The notes: generated by a model from the letters alone, not told the origin. DNA of 15,928 nt from Clostridiaceae bacterium UBA6110 (GCA_002428415.1 DIWI01000071.1:1-15928), one strand, 5' to 3'. Positions 1 to 8,089 are shown, numbered from the stretch's first letter. Numbers and translations: made by a program.

Positions 1-2
1 AT

Positions 3-1892
3 CAGTATCAGCCAGTAAGCAGGGAGGACATGGAGGCCAGGGGATGGGATCAGGTAGATTTTGTGCTTGTCAGCGGGGATGCCTATGTGGACCATCACAG
101 CTTTGGACCGGCTATAATAGCGAGAGTTCTGGAAAATGCAGGATATAAGGTTGGAATCATAGCTCAACCTGATTGGAAGGATTCAGAAGACTTCAAAAGA
201 TTGGGCCGACCTAGGCTGGGCTTCCTAGTTACAGCAGGGAATATGGATTCCATGGTCAACCACTATTCAGTCAACAAGAGAATAAGGGACAGGGACTTCT
301 ATTCACCTGGAGGGAAAATGGGATTGAGGCCTGACAGGGCCACAATTGTCTATTGCAACAGGATCCATGAAGCCTATAAGAATGTTCCTATAATAATTGG
401 TGGCATCGAGGCGAGCTTAAGAAGATTCGCACATTATGATTATTGGAGCGACAGCGTCCGGAAATCAATACTTATTGACAGCAATGCGGATCTGCTCGTA
501 TATGGAATGGCAGAGAAGCAGATTGTTGAAATTGCCCGGTATCTGAATGATGGATTCGAGGCAAAATACATCCGTCATATTCCCGGAACCTGCTATGTAG
601 TGGATTCACTTGAAGAAGTATATGACTATATTGAGATACCTTCTGCAAAGATGGTTGCAGAGGATAAGGTGAAATATGCTGAAGCTTTCAAGGTCCAATA
701 TCAGGAACAGGACCCTATAAGAGGAAGGATGATCGTACAGCAGCAGAATTCAAAATATCTGGTACAGAATACGCCTGAGAAACCTTTGACTCGTGAGGAA
801 CTGGACCGGGTCTACGCTTTGCCATACCAAAAGAACTATCATCCTATGTATGAAAAGGATGGAGGGATTCCGGCTCTCGAGGAAGTGAAGTTCAGCATAG
901 TAAGCTCCAGAGGGTGTTTTGGAAGCTGTTCTTTCTGTGCACTGACTTTCCATCAGGGCAGGATCGTACAAAGCCGAAGTGAAGAGGGAATCATCCAGGA
1001 GGCTACTGATATTACCAATATGGAGGGTTTCAAGGGATATATCCATGATGTGGGCGGACCGACGGCGAATTTCAGGCAACCAGCATGTGACAAGCAGTTG
1101 AAGCTTGGTGCCTGCAAGGACAGACAGTGTCTTGATCCGAGTCCGTGCAAGAACCTCTTCGTAGACCACGAGGAGTATCTGAGCATCTTAAGGAAGCTGA
1201 GGAAATTACCCAAAATCAAAAAGGTCTTCGTCAGGTCCGGACTTCGCTATGACTACATCATGGCGGACAGGAAGAATGAGGCGTTCCTGACTGAACTTAT
1301 CGAACACCACATAAGCGGCCAGCTTAAGGTGGCACCGGAGCATGTTTCAGCAAGAGTACTAAAGTATATGGGAAAGCCTGCAGGAAAGACCTATGAGAAA
1401 TTCAAGGAGAAGTACTTCAGAATAAACGAGAAGCTTGGTAAAAAGCAGTTCCTTGTTCCATATCTGATGTCCAGCCATCCCGGATGTACACTTGAAGATG
1501 CTGTAGAACTTGCAGAATACCTCAGGGACACTCATTACCAGCCAGAGCAGGTGCAGGATTTCTATCCAACTCCGGGAACTTTATCGACAGCAATGTTCTT
1601 CACCGGATTAGATCCAATGACTATGGAAAAGGTCTATATACCGAAAAGTAAGACTGAGAAGGCGATGCAGAGAGCTCTGCTTCAATTTAAGAATCCTGCG
1701 AAGCATGACCTCATTCGCGCTGCCCTGACTCAGGTGAACCGAACCGACCTTATTGGATATGGTCCCAAATGTCTGGTGAAGCCTGGAAACAAAGAAAGAA
1801 TCAGCAGATCAGTTGAGTCAGCATCAAAAGACAGAGCGGTATCCATGAAGGGAAAGCCTGTTAAGGCAGTCGTAAGAAAAAGAAAAGCATAA
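3..1892 (+). CDS. ygiQ: YgiQ-family radical SAM protein (UPF0313), 5' end outside the window
   Basis: This is a cytoplasmic radical S-adenosylmethionine protein of the YgiQ family; the reaction it catalyses is unknown to me. Counting from the ATG at 30, the 4Fe-4S/SAM motif CFGSCSFC (CX3CX2C) has C296, C300 and C303. A second cysteine cluster, C353, C362, C367 and C373, is typical of this family and may bind another metal centre. The N-terminal stretch GWDQVDFVLVSGDAYVDHHSFG is the family signature. The ATG at 30 (GGGAGG only 3 nt upstream) is probably not the true start. The frame stays open back to position 3 and reads QYQPVSRED, which fits the usual family N-terminus (xLPISREDMxxRGWD), so the start lies before the window. 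The C-terminus ends in a basic tail (VRKRKA). Identity is secure. Confidence 0.93.
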   Translation, partial: QYQPVSREDMEARGWDQVDFVLVSGDAYVDHHSFGPAIIARVLENAGYKVGIIAQPDWKDSEDFKRLGRPRLGFLVTAGNMDSMVNHYSVNKRIRDRDFYSPGGKMGLRPDRATIVYCNRIHEAYKNVPIIIGGIEASLRRFAHYDYWSDSVRKSILIDSNADLLVYGMAEKQIVEIARYLNDGFEAKYIRHIPGTCYVVDSLEEVYDYIEIPSAKMVAEDKVKYAEAFKVQYQEQDPIRGRMIVQQQNSKYLVQNTPEKPLTREELDRVYALPYQKNYHPMYEKDGGIPALEEVKFSIVSSRGCFGSCSFCALTFHQGRIVQSRSEEGIIQEATDITNMEGFKGYIHDVGGPTANFRQPACDKQLKLGACKDRQCLDPSPCKNLFVDHEEYLSILRKLRKLPKIKKVFVRSGLRYDYIMADRKNEAFLTELIEHHISGQLKVAPEHVSARVLKYMGKPAGKTYEKFKEKYFRINEKLGKKQFLVPYLMSSHPGCTLEDAVELAEYLRDTHYQPEQVQDFYPTPGTLSTAMFFTGLDPMTMEKVYIPKSKTEKAMQRALLQFKNPAKHDLIRAALTQVNRTDLIGYGPKCLVKPGNKERISRSVESASKDRAVSMKGKPVKAVVRKRKA

Positions 1893-1938
1893 ACTGGTTC
1901 ATATATAAACTTTAGTGACAAAATCAAAAAACACCTAA

Positions 1939-1990
1939 GAAACCTCGCATAATCCACCATATCGGATGGATCATACGGGGTTTCCTTTTT
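1939..1990 (+). terminator. Rho-independent terminator of ygiQ
   Basis: A long imperfect hairpin pairs 1939-1958 with 1965-1984, with three C-A or A-C mismatches and one G-U pair, and a short loop around ATATCG. TTTTT follows at 1986-1990. It lies 46 bp after the ygiQ stop codon. Confidence 0.75.
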
Positions 1991-2334
1991 CATAGATAAG
2001 ATAGATTCGATAAGTCATTAGGATAGTGAAAGTGCTTTATGTCCGTTAGTCTTTAGCTTGTTGGAAACTGTTTATTATGTGACCAAACTGAAATTCAAAG
2101 GAATGGCGGTATTGGACTGAGGAATACGATTGAAATTACCTAAACTTCGGATGGAAATAAGTCATATTATCACGGAATACACTTTAAGTTATAATGGAGT
2201 TCAGATACCCTAAAGTGAAGGGCAAGAATCTTGAGATAATCTTTTCCACATAGAGCCTGTTATACTTCAATCGTTCGATAAAAATAGAGTGTTATAGTGC
2301 GGCGTGGTACAATTATCGTATGAAATGAATATTT
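1991..2334. other. Intergenic stretch with no recognisable gene
   Basis: About 340 bp with stops in every frame and no supported gene. It contains a 7-bp inverted repeat (CACTTTA at 2180-2186, TAAAGTG at 2211-2217) and a candidate extended -10 promoter near its 3' end. It may hold decayed sequence, but nothing can be identified. Confidence 0.6.
2258..2266 (+). promoter_or_regulatory. Candidate extended -10 promoter for the Phd-Uma2 gene
   Basis: TGTTATACT fits the extended -10 form (TGn followed by TATAAT with one mismatch) 69 bp before the ORF. No good -35 stands at 17 bp; TTGAGA at 2231 is too far away. A second TGnTATAGT-like site lies at 2290-2298. This is sequence resemblance only. Confidence 0.3.
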
Positions 2335-3099
2335 ATGATGCGGAGGCATCGCGTTATAGATGATAAAAAGTACAATATTACCATTACAGCCACTGAACTG
2401 AAGAAGAATCTTGGAAAATACCTTGATTATGCATTAGACAACAATGAGCTAGTGATCACTAAAAATGGGTCTAAAGCAGTACGGCTGACACCATACCTGT
2501 CTGACTATGACCGATATGAACTTATGAAGAAAAGGGAGCAGGCACTGGATTATCAGTATGGCGGGGAAAAAGTCTCTTATGAGGAATTCATTGAAATAAG
2601 TGAGAAGAGCAATCTCAGGATGGAGTTCATAAATGGAGAGATAATCCTGATGGATTCCCCAAGCTTTGTGCACCAGGAGATATAAGGCCATCTATATGTC
2701 ATCTTCAGGAATTATCTGGCAGGGAAAAAGAGCAAGGTCGTCTATGCGCCATTTGACGTGCGCCTCTACAAGCCTGAAATAAAAGACCCGGATGTTTGCC
2801 AGCCAGATCTCATAGTTGCCTGCGATATTGATGAGACACTTGATGAGAAAGGGAAATATATGGGTACACCGACGCTGGTTGTTGAGATCCTGTCAATATG
2901 CACACGGTCAAAGGATATGGTTAAAAAACTGAACACATATATGCTTTCAGGAATAAAGGAGTACTGGGTGGTAGATCCCTCGCAGAAGACATTGGCAGTC
3001 TACACCTTTGAAAATCTGGAGATTGATGACTTCTTCAATTATAGGAATGATGAAGTAGCAATTTCTAAAGCTCTGGAAACTCTCTGTTTCGCTGAATGA
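2335..3099 (+). pseudogene. Phd/YefM antitoxin domain fused to Uma2-family nuclease, broken by an in-frame TAA
   Basis: Codons 1-116 start with a Phd/YefM-type DNA-binding domain (ITATELKKNLGKYLDYAL, then VITKNGSKAVRL). They continue into the first third of a Uma2-family PD-(D/E)XK endonuclease domain (EFINGEIILMDSPSFVHQEI). Codon 117 is TAA (2683-2685). The same frame then continues with the rest of the Uma2 fold: GHLYVIFRNYL, QPDLIV (D158), VVEILS (E184), a following lysine-rich KDMVKK, and KEYWVVDP. Family comparison suggests the stop replaces a leucine codon, as TTA to TAA would do. The only in-frame restart is GTG at 2758, without a ribosome binding site and after lost core strands. The catalytic residues lie beyond the stop, so nuclease activity is probably lost; the Phd part could still be made. 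The ATG at 2335 has no Shine-Dalgarno sequence. In Phd/YefM systems this domain represses its own promoter; what the fused form does is not known to me. Confidence 0.75.
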
Positions 3100-3160
3100 A
3101 GTCTTTGCCTGATATGAAATTTATTGCACTAAGAGGGTATTTATTTGAAGAGGATAATAT

Positions 3161-3535
3161 ATGATTAATGTGACAGATAAAGATAAAATTGAATCAATAA
3201 GCTCCTTGCAGTCTTCGATAAGGAAAACTGAAAAGTCGTTGGCTCAGATGAATGATAAGGGTGTGAGCACCACTTTGGTAAGAAAACGGCTTGAGGCACT
3301 GAACATCGGGCTGGATATTCTGGAAAGCACATGGAATAAAAAGCCAAATCGCTATGCAGAAGAAGATCTGAAATCAGCGCAAGATGTTTTGGAAAGATTG
3401 CTGCCAGGTATAATTCGGATATATGAGAAGTCGAAGCTTGGAAGTCCTCAACGAACACTCCTTGAGCGAAGAATAAAGTCATTGGAACTTGCAATAGAGG
3501 AGATTGGGAATCATCTGGGACATAATGCTGGGTAA
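3161..3535 (+). CDS. Hypothetical small helical protein, 124 aa
   Basis: I do not recognise this protein. It is 124 residues, soluble, with no signal peptide or membrane segment, rich in Leu, Glu, Lys, Arg and Ser. It looks almost entirely alpha-helical, with heptad-like spacing in segments such as SIRKTEKSLAQM, VRKRLEALNIGLDILES and LERRIKSLELAIEEIGNHL, suggesting a short coiled-coil or helical bundle. The ATG is preceded by GAAGAGG with about 7 nt spacing, a usable ribosome binding site. It lies 61 bp after the broken Phd-Uma2 gene without a clear terminator between, so the two may have been co-transcribed. No link to a toxin-antitoxin role can be shown. Coding status rests on the ribosome binding site and the protein-like composition. 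Confidence 0.6.
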   Translation: MINVTDKDKIESISSLQSSIRKTEKSLAQMNDKGVSTTLVRKRLEALNIGLDILESTWNKKPNRYAEEDLKSAQDVLERLLPGIIRIYEKSKLGSPQRTLLERRIKSLELAIEEIGNHLGHNAG

Positions 3536-3823
3536 GAATTTGCATAGGGCTAATGAGTTTACTTCGTCAGTCATATGACACCTGAAAATTTGTTAGTGCA
3601 GCTATAAGTTATATGACAGGCGGCTAAAGCAAATTCTGGGATTACAGGGATTCATAAAAAGTATCGGAGGAAAATAACCTTCGTGAGAATACGGATAATG
3701 GCTGGAATAATAATTGCAATGCCCAGGTTTCGGATAGTAACTTCATTGACGTCGCTGAGTTTTTTTGGAAGAATTTTATTGCTATCGCTGCTTTTCTAAA
3801 CCCATATCAAGGAGGTAAGAATC

Positions 3824-4390
3824 TTGAATAAAAGAACTAAGGAACTATCTGCTGAGAATCATAATTCACTGCTTGCGATACTGGAATCAAGATTCAAAAA
3901 GAACGTGAGCCGGCACAAGGGGATTTTATGGGAAGACGTGAAATCAAGGCTTGAGGCTGATCCAATTAAGCTATGGTCAATCAATGAAATGGAAATAACA
4001 GGCGGGGAGCCTGACCTCATTGTCATAGATGAAAATGCAGGGGAGTATGCATACTTCGACTGCTCAGCTGAGACTCCAAAAGGAAGAAGAAGCATATGCT
4101 ACGACAGGGAAGCACTAGATTCTAGAAAAGAAAACAAGCCAGTAAATGATGCTCTCACCATGGCAAAAGAGATGGGGATCGAGATACTGACTGAAGATCA
4201 ATACCGTGAACTGCAGAAACACGGGAAATTCGACCTGAAGACCTCGAGCTGGATCAAAACTCCAGATAGCATCAGAAAGTTAGGTGGAGCAGTCTTCTGT
4301 GACCGCCGCTACGATACAGTCTTCGTCTACCACAATGGAGCTGAGTCATACTACGCTGCAAGAGGCTTCCGTGGTCTGATTAGGGTCTAA
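3824..4390 (+). CDS. DUF4256 family protein, 188 aa
   Basis: The sequence matches my memory of the DUF4256 family almost end to end: FKKNVSRHKGILWEDVKSRLEA, NEMEITGGEPDLIV, FDCSAETPKGRRSICYDREA, EDQYRELQKHGKFDLKTSSW, and the C-terminal GGAVFCDRRYDTVFVYHNGA. The function is unknown. It is a cytoplasmic protein with no signal peptide or membrane segment. It starts with TTG at 3824, supported by AAGGAGGT at 3809-3816 with 7 nt spacing; no in-frame ATG lies near. The gene stands alone, with 288 bp of non-coding sequence upstream and its own terminator downstream. Family assignment is strong; nothing in the sequence points to a reaction. Confidence 0.9.
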   Translation: MNKRTKELSAENHNSLLAILESRFKKNVSRHKGILWEDVKSRLEADPIKLWSINEMEITGGEPDLIVIDENAGEYAYFDCSAETPKGRRSICYDREALDSRKENKPVNDALTMAKEMGIEILTEDQYRELQKHGKFDLKTSSWIKTPDSIRKLGGAVFCDRRYDTVFVYHNGAESYYAARGFRGLIRV

Positions 4391-4530
4391 TCACAAGAGG
4401 GATCTATCATAAGCTAAGGAGAGAATATTGATCTTCAATGGGGAACAGAAGCGTTCAATATGATTTTTGTGTGGCAGATCTTATATCACAAGAAGCAGAC
4501 CGGATTTTGCTGCTACAATACCGTTCGTTT

Positions 4531-4558
4531 AACCGCAGAGCTAAGCTTTGCGGTTTTT
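4531..4558 (+). terminator. Rho-independent terminator
   Basis: An 11-bp stem (AACCGCAGAGC with GCTTTGCGGTT, one G-U pair) closes a TAA loop, and five T residues follow at 4554-4558. It lies 140 bp after the DUF4256 stop codon and just before the tetR promoter, insulating the two units. Confidence 0.85.
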
Positions 4559-4577
4559 ACCGTTTATCCCAAATTGC

Positions 4578-4606
4578 TTGCAATAATAAAGAAGCCTTGC
4601 TATACT
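4578..4606 (+). promoter_or_regulatory. Promoter of the tetR-RND operon
   Basis: The -35 TTGCAA (4578-4583) and -10 TATACT (4601-4606) are separated by exactly 17 bp. The predicted start site falls inside the dyad operator that follows. The tetR ribosome binding site AAGGGG is at 4627-4632. Confidence 0.7.
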
Positions 4607-4623
4607 AAGTAAGTGCTTACTAA
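4606..4623 (+). promoter_or_regulatory. TetR-type operator overlapping the promoter
   Basis: Perfect arms AGTAAG (4608-4613) and CTTACT (4616-4621) flank a TG centre, and one further T/A pair lies outside (4606, 4623). Size and position, from the end of the -10 across the start site, suit a TetR-family dimer that represses its own operon. Binding by the adjacent regulator is inferred. Confidence 0.65.
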
Positions 4624-4640
4624 CATAAGGGGATTGAATT

Positions 4641-5213
4641 ATGCAAAAACAGATAAGAATGAACAAGGAAGACAGGAGAAGTCAGATCATTGACAGTGCT
4701 CTGGAGGTATTCAAGGAGAAGGGCTTCAAGGGTGCAACGACCTCTGAGATCGCTGAGGCTGCATCAATAACTGAAGTGACACTCTTCAGGTACTTCAAGA
4801 GCAAACAGGATATCTTCCTGGAGGGTATAACGCCTATACTTCTAAAGACTCTGGAGGATGTGGTTATCACCTCGTCAGGTCTGAACCAGCAGGAGAGGCT
4901 GAAGGCGGTGCTATTGAACAGGATCACATTCATATCAGAAAACTATGATACAGTCCGACTGATTCTGAACGAATCATCTGCAATACATGAAATGGGCCAG
5001 TCGGATTTTTCTGAAGGAATCCGAAATATAATCGAAAGGATGCTGGACAGCTCCAAGGCAGATCCGGGAAGAAAGAGACAGGCTGTAAGGCTCGTCATGG
5101 GTTCACTGCTTTCGTTCCTCTATATGCCTGAAAAAGACCAGGGGGCAATTGAGGGTTTTGTTGACAACATATCATGGATGCTAATAAAGACTATGCAAGG
5201 AGATGCTGAATGA
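4641..5213 (+). CDS. TetR/AcrR family transcriptional regulator
   Basis: A 190-residue TetR-family repressor. The N-terminal helix-turn-helix domain covers roughly residues 11-57: RRSQIIDSALEVFKEKGF, then TTSEIAEAASITEVTLFRYF and KSKQDIF, the family's standard pattern. The C-terminal part (about 60-190) is the variable ligand-binding and dimerisation domain, and no ligand can be read from it. The ATG has AAGGGG at 8 nt. Its stop codon overlaps the start of the RND transporter (ATGA), so the two are translationally coupled. With the dyad in its own promoter it most likely represses the whole operon until a substrate of the pump binds. Confidence 0.93.
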   Translation: MQKQIRMNKEDRRSQIIDSALEVFKEKGFKGATTSEIAEAASITEVTLFRYFKSKQDIFLEGITPILLKTLEDVVITSSGLNQQERLKAVLLNRITFISENYDTVRLILNESSAIHEMGQSDFSEGIRNIIERMLDSSKADPGRKRQAVRLVMGSLLSFLYMPEKDQGAIEGFVDNISWMLIKTMQGDAE

Positions 5214-8086
5214 ACAGGATTTTTGAAAGAATTGGTATTATGATACACGATCATCCTTTCCGGGTGCTCTTTGCCACACTTGCGGTTTTCCTTACGATGG
5301 TGACAGGTGCCAGGAACATAAACATGGCAACCGGTAATGATACACTGGTGGATTCTGGCACTGAGGTATACAAGACGCAGGAAGCCATGGAGGATGCATT
5401 CGGTGGAGATTCCATACTGGTCCTTTTCAAGGTGGAACAGGAAGGCTCGCTTCTCTCGATTGACAACATCACCCGCATGTGGAATGTGGAGAACAGGCTT
5501 CAGTATGAGTCAGGGATATATTCAGTGATGAGTCCTGGATCTATCGCCCATCAGATGACTTCAAATCAGGCAGAGATGCTGATCGGAAAAATGGGAGAGC
5601 TGAGTGATGGTCTTCTGACCATGGGGGAGAAGCTTGTAGAGGTAGGGACAATGCTTTCTGAAAAGGAGCTTCCTGACCCAAAGGTACTGGAAGCAAAGCT
5701 CTCAAGCCTTGCAAGTGCAACATCGAATTTTGACCGCCTCATTGAAGGGCAGAACAATATAGGTAAAGGAGTCAGGGGAATCTCACAAGGTACAGCTGCG
5801 GCTGCTGAAGGGATAAAGGGAGCAGGGCTGAAGCTTTCAGAGCTGAGCAGCATGGCAGCAGGAAATCCAGTGCTCCAGATGCAGATGACAGCCCTGTCGG
5901 AGAACCTGGCAAAAAGCGCGGAGGCTCTCGTTGGAATCTCAGCTAAAGCAGGAACCCTGGAGGCAGGTACGAAGAGCACCGCTGATGCGCTTGACGGCAT
6001 CAAGGACAAGCTAAGCGCGGAAACTTCCGGAATGAAGGATAGCTTCAAGGGGGCTATTTCTCCTGACGAACTGAAGACAATGGCTGAAGGCTTCATTACC
6101 ATGGGCAACAATCTTACGGATGTATCTCTTGCCCTTGCCACATTCACTGACAAGTCGGCGATGATGGAGCCCGGACTTCCAAAAGTGCAGGAAGAGCTTG
6201 ACCTTATGCTGTATGAGGACGGAAATCTCCGTTCCATATTCACAAATGTCGTCCAGGATGAGTCTACGGCGATGATGATAGTCAAGCTCGAGGGAGGCAT
6301 CCCTGACAGCCAGAAGGAAAACATAATTGACTCGTTGAAAGCGGCCTTGGCTGCAGAGGAATTCGACACCTTATCATATGTCGTTTCAGGAAAACCTGTC
6401 CTTGATGCATCACTCAAGGCTGAGATGAAGGTCAACATGATGACCATGGTCGCATTCGCACTCTTCATAATGCTTATAGTCCTGGCGCTAGTGTTCAAGG
6501 TCAGGTGGAGGATGCTTAGCCTTGCAGTGGTTGCAGTTTCTGTGGTAGCAACCCTTGGCTTCATGGGCTGGATCAGCGTGCCGGTGACCATGGTATCCAT
6601 GGCGGTATTTCCAATACTAATAGGTCTCGGGATCGACTATTCCATACAGTTCCATAACAGATACGAGGAGGATGGATCCGTCGTATCGACAGTCAGGAAT
6701 GTCGGCAAAGCGGTGACGATAGCTGTCCTTGCAACAGTCCTCGGATTCATATCGCTATACGCCTCACCGGTACCGATGATACGGGACTTCGGAAAGATGC
6801 TGACTCTAGGGGTTATCATAAGTTTCATCGGAAGCATATTCATACTTCTGCCCGTTCTGCACATAAGGAAAAAAGTAACTGTGGATAATGATGCACCAAT
6901 TGATCAGTCACATGCTGCACTAAATGTTACTCAGGAAGATAACAGATTAAAAAGGATACTCGGGGCATTCACAGGCGTAGTCCTTAAGTTCAGGTATCCC
7001 GTGCTGATACTGGTGGTGCTTCTCTCGATATTTGGATTCATGAAGGACTCCTCAATAGGGGTACAGACTGACATGGAAACCTTCATGCCACAGGATATGC
7101 CTGCACTGACTGACCTTCATGAGGTAAGAGACGCAGTGGGTTCTACGGACCAGATCGTGCTATACTTCGAAGGCGAGAGTCTGGCGAGTGCTGAAAATCT
7201 TAAGTGGACAAAGGAGACCTCTGATGAGCTGATTGAGAAGTATCCGGATGTGATTACGGACATCAGGTCTCTGGCAGGTACTGCCATCACTTTTTCGGGA
7301 GACGACAGCCTTTCCTTTGAAGAATATGCGGAAGCTGTGGATGATATACCAGACTCCATGTCCAGGATGTTCATCAATGATGTTGGGACAAAGAGTTCAG
7401 TAATAATAAACATCAGGCATCTTTCAACAGGCGAGCTTGAAGCCTTCATAGCTTCACTGAAAGAAGAGCTGAAGGATAGCACACAGGATGTCCAGGTTAC
7501 TGGCAAGAGCGTGCTTGATGTTGAAATGGTCAAGGGTCTCACATCCGGACGTGTCACCATGACAGGGCTGGGACTGCTTCTTATCTTTGCAGCGCTGCTC
7601 CTGATATACAGGAACCCGGTGAAGGCTTTGATCCCTGTGCTTCCTGTAATCAGTATAATAGGCATTTCCAGCGGAATAATGTATTTTGCCGGAATAAGCT
7701 TCACACCGATCACAGCAACCCTTGGAGCCATGGTACTTGGAATGGGAAGCGAAATGACCATAATGCTTATGGAGCGCTACATAGAAGAGCGTACAAAAGG
7801 ACTGCCGAAAACAGATGCAATCAAAACAGCTGTCGGGTCAATAGGTGTCGCTGTACTTGCATCAGGACTTACTACTGTAGGAGGCTTTTCGGTGCTTATG
7901 CTCTCTGACTTTGTGATCCTGAAGGACTTTGGTTTCATGACAGTCATAAATGTTACTCTTGCTCTCTTGTCGACATTTGTACTGCTGCCTCCGATACTGT
8001 TCATTCTGGATAGGTTGATCCTGTCAAGGAAGGAAAAGGAAGCCCTGGAAAAGGTCTCTGATGAATCAGCGGAGAACATAGCATAA
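5210..8086 (+). CDS. RND superfamily (HAE3/MMPL-type) exporter, 958 aa
   Basis: A proton-driven export protein in the cytoplasmic membrane, with two related halves and about 12 membrane helices. TM1 is near residues 16-36, then a large extracytoplasmic loop to about 405, TM2-6 at about 410-550, TM7 at about 595-612, a second loop to about 780, and TM8-12 to about 940. The TM4 motif GLGIDYSIQFHNRYEE carries the proton-relay Asp (D476, followed by Y477). The matching TM10 motif is GMGSEMTIMLMERYIEE, with E848-M849 in place of Asp-Tyr. Residues about 125-300 of the first loop form a long Ala/Ser/Gly/Leu-rich helical stretch, probably a coiled-coil hairpin. There are no partner periplasmic adaptor or outer-membrane genes, as expected for a Gram-positive MMPL-type pump. 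It is coupled to tetR by a 4-bp overlap. The substrate is unknown; drugs, fatty acids or lipids are usual for the family. Confidence 0.92.
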   Translation: MNRIFERIGIMIHDHPFRVLFATLAVFLTMVTGARNINMATGNDTLVDSGTEVYKTQEAMEDAFGGDSILVLFKVEQEGSLLSIDNITRMWNVENRLQYESGIYSVMSPGSIAHQMTSNQAEMLIGKMGELSDGLLTMGEKLVEVGTMLSEKELPDPKVLEAKLSSLASATSNFDRLIEGQNNIGKGVRGISQGTAAAAEGIKGAGLKLSELSSMAAGNPVLQMQMTALSENLAKSAEALVGISAKAGTLEAGTKSTADALDGIKDKLSAETSGMKDSFKGAISPDELKTMAEGFITMGNNLTDVSLALATFTDKSAMMEPGLPKVQEELDLMLYEDGNLRSIFTNVVQDESTAMMIVKLEGGIPDSQKENIIDSLKAALAAEEFDTLSYVVSGKPVLDASLKAEMKVNMMTMVAFALFIMLIVLALVFKVRWRMLSLAVVAVSVVATLGFMGWISVPVTMVSMAVFPILIGLGIDYSIQFHNRYEEDGSVVSTVRNVGKAVTIAVLATVLGFISLYASPVPMIRDFGKMLTLGVIISFIGSIFILLPVLHIRKKVTVDNDAPIDQSHAALNVTQEDNRLKRILGAFTGVVLKFRYPVLILVVLLSIFGFMKDSSIGVQTDMETFMPQDMPALTDLHEVRDAVGSTDQIVLYFEGESLASAENLKWTKETSDELIEKYPDVITDIRSLAGTAITFSGDDSLSFEEYAEAVDDIPDSMSRMFINDVGTKSSVIINIRHLSTGELEAFIASLKEELKDSTQDVQVTGKSVLDVEMVKGLTSGRVTMTGLGLLLIFAALLLIYRNPVKALIPVLPVISIIGISSGIMYFAGISFTPITATLGAMVLGMGSEMTIMLMERYIEERTKGLPKTDAIKTAVGSIGVAVLASGLTTVGGFSVLMLSDFVILKDFGFMTVINVTLALLSTFVLLPPILFILDRLILSRKEKEALEKVSDESAENIA

Positions 8087-8089
8087 CAT

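Noticed and set aside
2102..2143. Peptide NGGIGLRNTIEIT reminiscent of a histidine kinase G-box
   Set aside because: It is only 13 residues, with stops on both sides and no other kinase motif nearby; most likely chance.
3683..3799. 38-codon hydrophobic open frame from GTG with GGAGG upstream
   Set aside because: The spacing of 12 nt is too long, the peptide is an Ile/Leu/Arg mix with no family resemblance, and the region looks non-coding. A small membrane peptide cannot be excluded.
1991..3823. Possible insertion sequence or prophage remnant around the Phd-Uma2 gene
   Set aside because: No transposase or integrase fragment, no matching terminal repeats and no tRNA or attachment site were found, only short inverted repeats.
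5566..6600. Long open frame on the minus strand opposite the RND transporter
   Set aside because: It mirrors the codon bias of a clear + strand gene, its product is Ser/Ala-rich without domains, and it has no ribosome binding site.
7117..7761. Minus-strand open frame of about 210 codons inside the RND gene
   Set aside because: Shadow of the transporter coding strand with no supporting signals.
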